From NCBI GenBank assembly GCA_020632655.1, contig JACKFD010000005.1, positions 248,001 through 312,000 of the forward strand: DNA of 64,000 bases. The letters are read 5' to 3'. Position numbers and translations under genes: made by a program. Numbering within the stretch: the first letter of the stretch is position 1; every line of letters begins with the position of its first letter. This stretch comes from Spirochaetaceae bacterium (lineage in GTDB: Bacteria; Myxococcota_A; UBA9160; UBA4427). The notes beneath the pieces were generated by a model, which saw nothing but the letters and a program-made list of their open reading frames with translations, searched no databases and had not been told where the DNA came from. Shown piece by piece: positions 8,699-16,330 of this stretch.

Positions 8699-9569
8699 GT
8701 CCGGCGGCGGCGATCGCGCCGCGTCCGTAGCGCTCGGCGTGCTCGCGGAAGTACTGGATGACCGAGGTCCCGCCGACGGACACGCGGCGCAGCGAGCGCG
8801 GCACGTCGGACGTGAGCGCGCCGCGCGCGTGTTGGAGCGCCACGTTGTCCCAGATCACGAGGTCTCCCTCCCGCCACGCATGGTCGTAGCGGAAGCGCGG
8901 CTGGGCGAGGTGCGCGAAGAGCTCGGCGAGCAGCGCGCGACTCTCTTCCTGCGAAAGCCCCTCGACCCGATCCGTCTGCTGCTCGCTCACGTAGAGGATG
9001 GGCTCGCCCGTGCGGCGGCAGGTGCGCAGGGCCGGATGCCAGGCATGCGGGAGGTCGTCCGCGAGGGGCCCCGCCTCGATCGCGACGCGGCTCGCGTCCG
9101 CTGCGGGATCGATCGCGTGTCGCGCTCGGCGTGCGGCGATGCGTTCGTGGAGCGCCTCGGGCAGCTCCGCGGCCGCCGCGCGCGCGTTGACGAAGGTCGT
9201 GCCGACGCAGCCCGGTGGCACCTCCTCGCCGTAGAGCGAGATCAGCTCGATCGGGTCGTCCATGAAGGCGTGGTCGGAGTGGAAGGCGAAGCGCGCCTCG
9301 CCGAGGATGCCGTCGTCGCGCGTATGCGAGACGTACTGGAACGGTCGACCGCCATCGTTCTCGATGAGCGGTGCGCCGAAGCGTGCGAGGAAGTCGACCT
9401 GGGTCTCGGGGTCGAGGGATTGGTTCCGGAATAGAAGGAGGGCGTGGCGGGCGAGGGCGTCTTCGAGGGCTTCGAAGGTCTGCGCGTCGATCGTTCGAGC
9501 GAGCTCGACGCCGAGGATCTCGACGCCCAGCATCGGTGCGACGGGGCGGGTCGTGAGCGGGATCGGCAT
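8691..9569 (-). CDS. TauD/TfdA family Fe(II)/2-oxoglutarate dioxygenase
   Basis: 292 residues of the TauD/TfdA family, which use iron and 2-oxoglutarate to hydroxylate small acids such as taurine, chlorophenoxyacetate or alkyl sulfates. The facial triad is present: H97-x-D99 in FHSDHAF and distal H247 in WDNVALQHARG, followed by the RRVSV segment that holds the 2-oxoglutarate-binding arginine. The N-terminal LLLFRNQSLDPETQVDFLARFG is typical. The gene is intact, unlike its paralogue at 13127-13991. Its start lies at the edge of the low-GC islet, so its native promoter may have been replaced or separated. Confidence 0.93.
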   Translation of the reverse strand: MPIPLTTRPVAPMLGVEILGVELARTIDAQTFEALEDALARHALLLFRNQSLDPETQVDFLARFGAPLIENDGGRPFQYVSHTRDDGILGEARFAFHSDHAFMDDPIELISLYGEEVPPGCVGTTFVNARAAAAELPEALHERIAARRARHAIDPAADASRVAIEAGPLADDLPHAWHPALRTCRRTGEPILYVSEQQTDRVEGLSQEESRALLAELFAHLAQPRFRYDHAWREGDLVIWDNVALQHARGALTSDVPRSLRRVSVGGTSVIQYFREHAERYGRGAIAAAGLS

Positions 9570-10100
9570 GGGTGCAAGCTAGCAGGCAGAAACGCTGGAT
9601 TGCGCAACAGGTCAAGGCATTGGGCATAGTGTGGGGGGCACAAGCCAATGAGGATGTGAAACGACTTCCTGTGGATGACCGTCCGACGAAAAGCGGCGAA
9701 CTACTACCCATCTAGGCAGGCGCTCTAAGGAGGTATTCGGCTCAGGCATTCATCCGTCATGGCGGACCCTATCCTGGCCTACTTATCATGATGGACGAAT
9801 CGGAGACCGATCGTCGTTATTCAGTATTCAATAGATCATTTTCGTATCGCGCCGAAAACCAGGTGACGGATTGCATGCGGCCGTCACGGCTCGTCTCAAT
9901 TCTCCCGCGGCTCTAAGGATTGCTCGATCGGAAAATTGCAAACCAGTTGCGCTCTATTCAAAGAGTTGTTCCGCATGTGTAGTTCCGGGAGAATTGTTAC
10001 GCGGCGGGGTTATGGACATAACGCAAAGATCTTCGTTGTAATTCGCATTCCCAAGTAATAGATTCGAACGACTATTCTTCGTACCGGAGGCGATGGCCAA
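9570..10100. other. Low-GC stretch without a recognisable gene, left part of an islet
   Basis: 531 bp between a TauD start codon and an outer-membrane barrel gene. Base composition drops sharply: the 60 bases at 9781-9840 hold 23 G+C (38%), against about two thirds elsewhere. Short open frames exist (GTG 9572 to stop 9715, 47 codons; ATG 9788 to stop 9916, 42 codons), neither recognisable. A textbook Shine-Dalgarno AAGGAGGT at 9726-9733 has no suitable start at the usual distance; the next ATG, 25 bases on, opens only ten codons. This may be the remnant of a transferred segment, plus the promoter of the barrel gene. Confidence 0.6.
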
Positions 10101-10715
10101 ATGCTTCGTTGGATGTGCGTGGTGCTATTTTGTTCCGTCATGGCTTTGTCTGCTAGTGCCGATGCGACCTACTACATTGAGTTTGCCCCAGGCGTTTCGC
10201 TAGTCGGGGATGCAGACGTGAGTGGGGGAGGGATATCGGCCGAGGCGGAGTTCGATGCCGGTTTCGTTGTGGGAGGCGCAGTTGGTGCGCGAGTCCGCGA
10301 ACAAATTAGATCGGAGTTGGCAGTAGACTACCGCGAGGCGGAACTTGACAAGATTGGTGGCGTTGATGGCGCTGCGGACATCCGTGCGACAACGGTGATG
10401 GCAAACGTGTACTACGACGCGTCGCTCGACTTGCCGGTAGTTCCCTACTTGGGCGTGGGTATTGGCGTGGCGATACTCGAACTCGATCCAAGCGGAAACT
10501 GTGTCGTCGCGTGTGTTGATGATACGACTGAGGCTTTCGCATGGAACATTATGGCCGGTGTCGCGCACGATGTTGCGGAACATGTCACGCTCAGCATTGG
10601 CTATCGCTACGTGGGCACGACCGAGCCGGAGTTCCAGGGCTCCGGTTTGTCGATTGAAACGGATGACCCGCTGGATATTCACGAGTTTCGGCTAGGGCTT
10701 CGCTACTCGTTTTAG
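10101..10715 (+). CDS. Outer-membrane beta-barrel protein (OmpA-like/opacity type)
   Basis: 204 residues. A Sec signal peptide (hydrophobic VVLFCSVMALSASA, cleavage about residue 20) is followed by alternating amphipathic strands with glycine turns and ends in FRLGLRYSF, a C-terminal aromatic beta-signal recognised by the BAM complex. Strand pattern and length fit an eight-stranded porin-like barrel. A GGAGG Shine-Dalgarno at 10086-10090 supports the ATG at 10101. Its codons are noticeably richer in A/T than those of neighbours (gca, gtt, gat, tcg mixed), matching the low-GC islet, so horizontal acquisition is likely. The stop overlaps the stop of the convergent CoA-transferase gene by 3 bp. 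Function within the outer membrane is unknown. Confidence 0.88.
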   Translation: MLRWMCVVLFCSVMALSASADATYYIEFAPGVSLVGDADVSGGGISAEAEFDAGFVVGGAVGARVREQIRSELAVDYREAELDKIGGVDGAADIRATTVMANVYYDASLDLPVVPYLGVGIGVAILELDPSGNCVVACVDDTTEAFAWNIMAGVAHDVAEHVTLSIGYRYVGTTEPEFQGSGLSIETDDPLDIHEFRLGLRYSF

Positions 10716-11927
10716 ATCACGCCTCCCCTTCTCAGCCCCTCGATCTCTTCCTCCTCGAGCCCCACCTCGCGCAGGATCTCGTCCGTATGCGCCCCCGCCT
10801 CCGGCGCCGCCCGCCGGATCGCCGACGGCACGCCCTCGAGATTCGTCGCGTTGCGCAGGATCTCGATCGGTCCGACCGCGGGATGCGTGACAGGCGTGGC
10901 GAGCCCGAGATGCCGCACCTGTGGATCCGCAAAGACCTCCGCCACGTCGTTCACGGGACCGACCGGCACGCCCACCTCGACGAGCTGTTCGATCCATTCG
11001 TCCGACGTGCGCGTCCGCAGCACGCCCGCGATCTCCTCGTTCAAAGCGTCTCGATGCCGCGCGCGCTCGCGCGGCTCGGCGAAGCGCGGATCCGTCACGA
11101 GATCCGGCCGCCCGATCCGCTCGCAGAAGGCGACGTAGAGCCGGCCCCAGGGCGCCGCGACGTTGAGGTACCCGTCGCTCGTCTCGAAGAGTCCCATCGG
11201 CCCCATCGTCGGATGGTGGTTGCTCGCCTGCGGCGGCACCTCCCGCGCCACGGTCCATCGCGCCGCCTGGAAGTCGAGCATCGCCACCATCGACTCGAGC
11301 AGCGACGTATGCACGTGTCGCCCGACGCCCGTGCGCTCGCGCTCGTGCAGCGCGACGAGGATCCCGACCGCGAGCTGCAGCCCCGCCGTCACGTCGGAGA
11401 TCGCGACGCCCGCGCGGACGGGGCCCTGACCCGGGATGCCCGTGACGCTCATCATGCCGCCGGAGTCCCTGGGCGATCTGGTCGACGCCGCCGCGCTCGG
11501 CGTAGGGCCCCGTCTGGCCGAAGCCCGAGATCGAGCCCATCACGAGGCGCGGGTTGATCGCGCGCACGGTCTCCCCCAGTCGAAGCCGAGTCTGTGCTTG
11601 ACTGGCGGGCGCAGGTTCTCGACGAGCACGTCGGCGCGGGCGACGAGGCGATGGAGGAGGGCGCGGCCGGCGGGCTGCTTCAAGTCGAGGGCGAGGCTGC
11701 GCTTGTTGCGATGCAGGTTCAGGTAGTCGGGGTCGTGATGGTTCTCGCCAGGCGTGCGCGGCTCGATCCGGAGGACGTCGGCGCCCCAGTCCGCGAGCTG
11801 CCGCACGGCCGTCGGTCCCGCGCGCGCGATCGTGAGGTCGAGGACGATCAGGTCGGCGAGAGGGCAGGGCGGCGTCGGGCCGGGCGGCCTGGGTTGGCGG
11901 AGCCGGGCGGGCGGCGTCGGGCGACAT
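10712..11927 (-). pseudogene. CaiB/BaiF CoA-transferase with three single-base frameshifts
   Basis: One class III CoA-transferase of about 400 residues is spread over alternating frames. The reading starts at ATG 11927, moves into LADLIVLDLTIARAGPTAV after an extra base near 11856, continues through VKHRLGFDWG, shifts at a C5 run (11573-11577 on the plus strand, one base short) into ETVRAINPRLVMGSISGFG, and shifts again near 11468 (one extra base) into GGMMSVTGIPGQGP, which then runs intact to the stop at 10712. Protein similarity is unbroken across all three joints, so either the gene decayed very recently or the assembled sequence has indel errors. The last 247 codons (10712-11455) alone form an open frame. 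It would transfer CoA between organic acids if intact. Confidence 0.85.
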
Positions 11928-12113
11928 CGCGCGACGATGGCACCCGTCTACGCACGTCGCCAGAACGGTGGGGATCGCCCGGAGATCGCGTCGCGGGACT
12001 CCTTCCGGACCAGGGCGGCGGCGCGGGGCCGGGGGTATGCTCGTCGGGCCCTGCGCGGCGCCCGCTCACGAGGCCAGCGCGGGCACTTCGAAGAAACCAC
12101 CGGAGTCCCCACC

Positions 12114-13026
12114 ATGCTCGAAGGTCAACGCATCCTCGTCACCGGCGCGACCGGCCAGGTCGCCCGCTGCTTCGCGGAGCAGCTCGCCCGACACAATCAG
12201 GTGTGGGCCGGGCGCGCTTCCGCGACGCCGAGGCGCGCAAGGCCCTCGAGGCGCAGGGCATCGGGATCGCGCCCCTCACGATCGGCGACGAGGACCTCTC
12301 GTCGCTGCCTGACGTCGACTACGTCTTCCACTGCGCCGCGAATACGAGCCCGACGAGCCCCGACGTCGGCATGCTGCACAACGCCGAGGGCGTGGGCTTC
12401 CTGATGGCGCTACCGCGACGCGAAGGGCTTCCTGCACATGTCCTCGTCCTCGGTCTACCGCGTGCAGCCCGGGTGAGTGAGCCGACGCGGAGGACGCCGA
12501 GCTCGGGGGCTACTCGCCCTACTCGCCAGATTACGCCGCGAGCAAGCTCGCGGGCGAGGCGGTCGCGCGCTTCCAGGCGCGGGCCCTCGGCCTCCCGACG
12601 ACGATCGCACGCCTCGACGTGGCCTACGGGGCCCACGGGCACGGCGGCGTGCCGATGATCCTGTACGACATGATGAAGGGCGGGGCGACGTATACGACGT
12701 CGGAGGCGGGTCCGAGCTACTGCTCGATGATCCACGAGGACGACATCTCGGAGCAGCTGCAGAACCTGATCCTCGCGGCGACGGTGCCGGCGACGGTCGT
12801 GAACCTCGGCGGCGACGAGATCGTCGCGGTCGAGGGAGATCATCGCGTGGATCGAGGAGCTGACGGGGCTCCGGATGAAGGTCGAGACGGCTGCGCAGGC
12901 GTCGTGGGGATGAAGCCCCTCGACAACGCGCGGCGCCTCGAGCTCGGCGGCCCGTGCAAGGTGCCCTGGAAGGAGGGCGTGCGGCGATCCCTGGCGGCGC
13001 GGCATCCGGACGCGATCCGCGCCTAG
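12114..13026 (+). pseudogene. NAD-dependent epimerase/dehydratase (extended SDR) with several frameshifts
   Basis: An extended short-chain dehydrogenase of about 300 residues read across three frames. ATG 12114 opens ILVTGATGQVARCFAEQLA (Rossmann glycine motif); a missing G near 12212 moves to RFRDAEARKALEAQGI; an extra base near 12407 moves to RYRDAKGFLHMSSSSVYRV; a disrupted spot with in-frame stops at 12471-12483 leads to GGYSPYSPDYAASKLAGE, which carries the catalytic Y-xxx-K; an extra G near 12836 and a missing G near 12908 shift the frame out and back before KPLDNARRLELGG and the stop at 13026. The order and conservation of segments show a single gene. At least five lesions in 0.9 kb suggest sequence error or recent decay. 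The substrate is unknown. Confidence 0.85.
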
Positions 13027-13126
13027 CATCCCGGCGCGACAGGACGTCCGTAGCGTCGGCGTCGCGCCGTCTCGCGTCGGCTTCTCGCGTCGGGGCTCGC
13101 ATCGGCGCGCGAGCCGATGCAGGCCC

Positions 13127-13991
13127 TCAGACGAAGCCGCGCTCGCGGGCGATGCGCAGGTAGTCCGCCGTCAGGTCCCGGTTCGCGAGGTGGAAGCGGC
13201 GCAGGGTGCGCGGCCGATCGTTCGGCGCCGGTCTCGCGTGCTGGACCGCGAGGTTGTCCCAGATCACGAGGTCGTGCGGTCGCCAGCGATGCGCGTAGAC
13301 CCGATCGGCGGCGTAGAGCTCGGCGTAGAGCCGCGCAAGCAGCGCGTCGCTCTCCTCGCGCGGCAGGCCGAGTATCCGATCCGTGTGCTGGAGGCAGACG
13401 AAGAGCGCCTCGACGCCGGCGGCGTTCCGGATGATGACCGGATGCGTCGCCCAGTAATGCTCCGGTCCCCAGCCCGGCTCGCCGCGCGGGACGAGCGGCT
13501 CGGGCCGGATCGCGCGCTCGCCCGATCCATCCGGCCTTGCGAGGAAGCAGGCGTGGCTCGCCTCGAGACCGCGCAGGCGATCGACGAGGTCGGCCGGTAG
13601 CCGCTCGAGCACGCGGGACGCACTCGCGAAGCAGGTGGGCGTGACGTCGCCGTCGACGAGCGCCCCGTACATCGAGATGCCGGGAATCGGATCCGGGTCG
13701 TAGGCGTAGTCGTTGTGGAAGACGAGCTCGCCGGGGCGCCGTCGTCTCCGCGTGCTGGTTCGTGACCTCCATCTGCATCGGCGCGCCCGTCTCGTCCGGC
13801 TCGATCCGCCCGAGCGCCGCGAGCAGCGCGATCTGCCGCTCGCGCGTGATCGGACCCTCGCGCACGACGAGCAGCCCGTGCTCGGCAAAGGCGGCGCGGA
13901 GGCCGTCGCGCGCCGACGCGTCGAGCGGGCGCTCCGGGTCGAGATGGAGCCGGGCGCCGAAGGGCGCGTCGTCGAGGGGCGTGCAGAACAT
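13127..13991 (-). pseudogene. TauD/TfdA family dioxygenase with one frameshift
   Basis: A second Fe(II)/2-oxoglutarate dioxygenase of about 288 residues. The N-terminal half (from ATG 13991, through LRAAFAEHGLLVVREGPI) is in one frame up to VTNQHAETTAP; one extra C at about 13733-13737 then shifts the frame, after which GELVFHNDYAYDPDP supplies the H-x-D iron motif and WDNLAVQHARP the distal histidine, ending at 13127. All catalytic residues are therefore kept although the frame is broken. It is related to the intact TauD gene at 8691-9569 (same HDLVIWDN-AVQHAR style motif). It belongs to the frameshift-dense patch 11.46-13.74 kb. Confidence 0.87.
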
Positions 13992-14025
13992 CCGGACCTC
14001 CGGCCCGGACGATATCGCCCGCCGT

Positions 14026-14385
14026 CTATTCTCCGTAGGTCTCCCGCGCCCAGCGATCCAGCGCCTCGTTCATGCGATCGAGGGCCGCGCGCGAGAACGC
14101 TTCGAGGCCGTCGAGACGGCGCACCTCCTGCCCCAGCTCGAGCAGGCGCTCGAGGCGACGGCGACGCCCGACCCGGCTGAGCGGCTGCCCTCGACGCGGC
14201 CCGGACCGGACGCGGAGATCCCCCTCGACGAATTGGCGCGAGAGCTCGTCGAGCTCCCGGGCCGCCTTGCCCCGCTCGATCCGGGCGCGGTTCAGGCGAC
14301 GCACGACGGTGTCGTACTGGTCTTCTGCTTCGGCGCTGGTGGGGTCGAAGGGCGGGAAGAGCGCGCGGACGTGGGGGGTGGCCAT
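14026..14385 (-). CDS. Small charged helical protein of unknown function
   Basis: 119 residues, rich in Arg, Glu and Leu. I do not recognise the family. After MATPHVRALFPPFDPTSAEAED the sequence becomes strongly helical with heptad-like spacing (YDTVVRRLNRARIERGKAAREL and RRLERLLELGQEVRRLDGLEA), suggesting a coiled coil or helical hairpin, and ends in ALDRWARETYGE. No signal peptide or membrane segment. It lies 34 bp upstream of the broken TauD gene on the same strand and could share its transcript. It is tentatively real because its codon pattern is consistent and a Met start opens the conserved-looking part. Confidence 0.6.
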   Translation of the reverse strand: MATPHVRALFPPFDPTSAEAEDQYDTVVRRLNRARIERGKAARELDELSRQFVEGDLRVRSGPRRGQPLSRVGRRRRLERLLELGQEVRRLDGLEAFSRAALDRMNEALDRWARETYGE

Positions 14386-14459
14386 CGGGAACTCCCGGTT
14401 CGGGTGGTGGGCGCGGCCGGCCGCGCTCCATGGATGGGTTCCTTCGATCGGCGAATTCG

Positions 14460-14537
14460 GGTCGCGGCGATTCCGTCACGTGCGGGCGCTTCCGGGAAGG
14501 TCGCGGCGATTCCGTTACGTGCGGGCGCTTCGGGGAA
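14460..14537. repeat. Two tandem 39-bp direct repeats
   Basis: Copies at 14460-14498 and 14499-14537 differ at two bases (GTCACG against GTTACG, and TTCCGG against TTCGGG); a third, partial copy starts at 14538 with GGTCG. The repeat sits in the 215-bp gap between the glycosyltransferase stop and the small helical-protein start, upstream of the latter. Each unit holds CACGTGC or TACGTGC cores, but no regulator is known to bind here. Confidence 0.9.
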
Positions 14538-14600
14538 GGTCGTGCGGAATCGGCCCCGCCTCGTCGGGTCGGTCGGTCGCGGTCGGTCGACGCGGGGCAC

Positions 14601-15608
14601 TCAGGCCGCGCAGACGTAGTCGTCGCCCTCCTCGAAGCCCATCCGGTCCATCGCCTCGCGGATCTCCTGCCGCGGCCCGGCCCCCGCGACCGAGACCACC
14701 ACGCGCGCGGGCCGCACGGTCGGCAGGGCCTCGGGCGGAATCACGGGCGCCCCGCCGATCCGCTCGCCGAGGCGGCGCGGATGGACGTCGACGATCGCGG
14801 TGACGTCGCGCCCGAGGGCGGCGAGTGCCTTGCGCAGGGCGCGGCCCGTGCGGCCGTGTCCCCAGAGCACGTAGCGTGCATGACCGGCGAGGAAGTCTCG
14901 GGCGAGATGCCAGGCGCGACAGGCCGTGAAGCGTTCGAGGGCGTAGCGGGGGTGGGTGCGGGAGAGCCGCTCGGGGCCGTCGCGCCAGCCGAGCAGGCGT
15001 CGCGGCACGATGCCGACGCAGGGGCCGTCGCGGAGCAGGCGCAGCAGGAGGTCCCAGTCCTCGGGCCAGCCCCGGTCGCGGTAGCCGAGCCGGGCGAGGG
15101 CGTCGCGTCGGATCGCCAGCGTCGGGTGGGCGATCGGGCACTCGATGAAGCGCTCGCGCCAGATCGCCGCCGGATCGGCGAAGGCGTCGAGCCAGGCCTC
15201 GTAGCGCCTTCGACCGTCGCGCAGGCCCTCGCGCGGAAAGAGCCGCACCCCGCAGCCCACGGCGGCGAGCCCCGGGTGGCGATCGAGGTGATCGCGCTGG
15301 GCGGCCAGTCGCTCGCGATGCATCCAGTCGTCGGCGTCCATGCGCGCCACGATCGGGGCCCGGCAATGGGCGATGCCCGCGTTGAGCGCGGCCACGAGCC
15401 CTTCGTGCGGGCGCTCGATCACGCGGATCCGCTCGTCCTCCCGCGCGAAGCGGCGGGCGATCGCGAGCGAGCCGTCCCGGGAGCCATCGTCGACCAGCAC
15501 GCACTCCCAGTCCTGCACGGTCTGACGCGTGAGGCTGCGGAGGCAGGTCGCCAGGGTGTCGGCGGCGTCGTGGACGGGCAGGAGGACGGAGACCGACGGG
15601 CCCGTCAT
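14601..15608 (-). CDS. Family 2 glycosyltransferase with C-terminal nucleotide-binding-like domain
   Basis: 335 residues. Residues 1-200 are a GT-A fold family 2 glycosyltransferase: VSVLLPVHDAADTL at the start, D40-D41-G42 in VDDGSRDGS, and the metal/nucleotide-sugar motif D91-A92-D93 in ARMDADDW, then WPEDWDLLLRLL. It would transfer a sugar from a nucleotide donor to a glycan or lipid at the cytoplasmic face. From about 245 a second module begins with YVLWGHGRTGRALRKAL (GHGRTG at 250-255) and DVTAIVDVHPRRLG, resembling the CoA/NAD-binding sugar-acyltransferase or epimerase-like module often fused to sugar-modifying enzymes. That second assignment is tentative. It is divergent from the YfiR-like gene. 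Confidence 0.9.
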   Translation of the reverse strand: MTGPSVSVLLPVHDAADTLATCLRSLTRQTVQDWECVLVDDGSRDGSLAIARRFAREDERIRVIERPHEGLVAALNAGIAHCRAPIVARMDADDWMHRERLAAQRDHLDRHPGLAAVGCGVRLFPREGLRDGRRRYEAWLDAFADPAAIWRERFIECPIAHPTLAIRRDALARLGYRDRGWPEDWDLLLRLLRDGPCVGIVPRRLLGWRDGPERLSRTHPRYALERFTACRAWHLARDFLAGHARYVLWGHGRTGRALRKALAALGRDVTAIVDVHPRRLGERIGGAPVIPPEALPTVRPARVVVSVAGAGPRQEIREAMDRMGFEEGDDYVCAA

Positions 15609-15805
15609 GCGTTGCGCCCGCGGTCGAAGGTCGACATGAGGTGTTCAGCCTACGAATGAGGAAGAGTGAAAGCCCGGGGTTCGGTTTCGCCCGTCGCTTG
15701 CCGATGCGGGGACTCGTCGGAGTCTCCCCGAGCAGTCATCCGGACGGAGTTCGCAGGGTGCGCGCGAGCGTTCAGAGCCTAGGCCCCTTCCGTGCCGGCG
15801 CACCC

Positions 15806-16330
15806 GTGCGCCGCGCCGACGTATTCGCCCTGCTCACGCTCCTGCTCGCCTGGCTGCCGGGCTCAGAGGTCCGCGCCGAGTCGGAGGCGGAGGTGAAGGC
15901 AGCCTTCCTCTACAACTTCGCCCGCTACGTCGAGTGGCCGGAGGGGACCTTCGCGGATCCGCAGGTGCCCGTCGTCGTCTGCGTACGCGGGGACGACGCA
16001 TTCCGGGAGATCGTGGACGAGACGGTCGAGGGCAAGACCGTCGGTGATCGCCCCGTGGTCGTCGAACGCGACGGGTCGGGCAACGAGCGCGCCTGCCATC
16101 TCCTCTACGTGGGCGACGGCGTCTCCGATGCGCGCTCCCTGCTCGAACGCCTCGCCGATCGGAGCGTGTTCACGGTCTCGGATCGCAGCGGCTTCGCCGA
16201 GCGGGGCGGGATCGCGAACTTCTTCCGCGCCGAAAACCGGATCCGTTTCGAGATCAATCCCGAGGCGGCGCGACGCGCGGGCTTGCGGATCAGCTCGCGG
16301 CTGCTGCGGCTCGCGAAGGTGGTCGAGTGA
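15806..16330 (+). CDS. YfiR-like periplasmic protein (DUF4154)
   Basis: YfiR family proteins are periplasmic repressors; in Pseudomonas YfiR binds the periplasmic CHASE8 domain of the diguanylate cyclase YfiN and keeps it silent. GTG 15806 gives a near-ideal Sec signal (RRADVFALLTLLLAWLPGSEVRA) and a 174-residue product, the family size; in-frame alternatives at 15641 and 15656 would add an unlikely leader. The hallmark AEVKAAFLYNFARYVEWPEG follows, then VVVCVRGDDAFREI, and near the end NRIRFEINPEAARRAGLRISSRLL. The last base of the stop is the first base of the next ATG (TGATG), so translation is coupled to the CHASE8-MCP gene. Confidence 0.87.
   Translation: MRRADVFALLTLLLAWLPGSEVRAESEAEVKAAFLYNFARYVEWPEGTFADPQVPVVVCVRGDDAFREIVDETVEGKTVGDRPVVVERDGSGNERACHLLYVGDGVSDARSLLERLADRSVFTVSDRSGFAERGGIANFFRAENRIRFEINPEAARRAGLRISSRLLRLAKVVE

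Noticed and set aside
10712..11806. Two separate small CoA-transferase proteins
   Set aside because: Conserved segments appear in order on both sides of single-base shifts, so it is one gene with frameshifts rather than two proteins.
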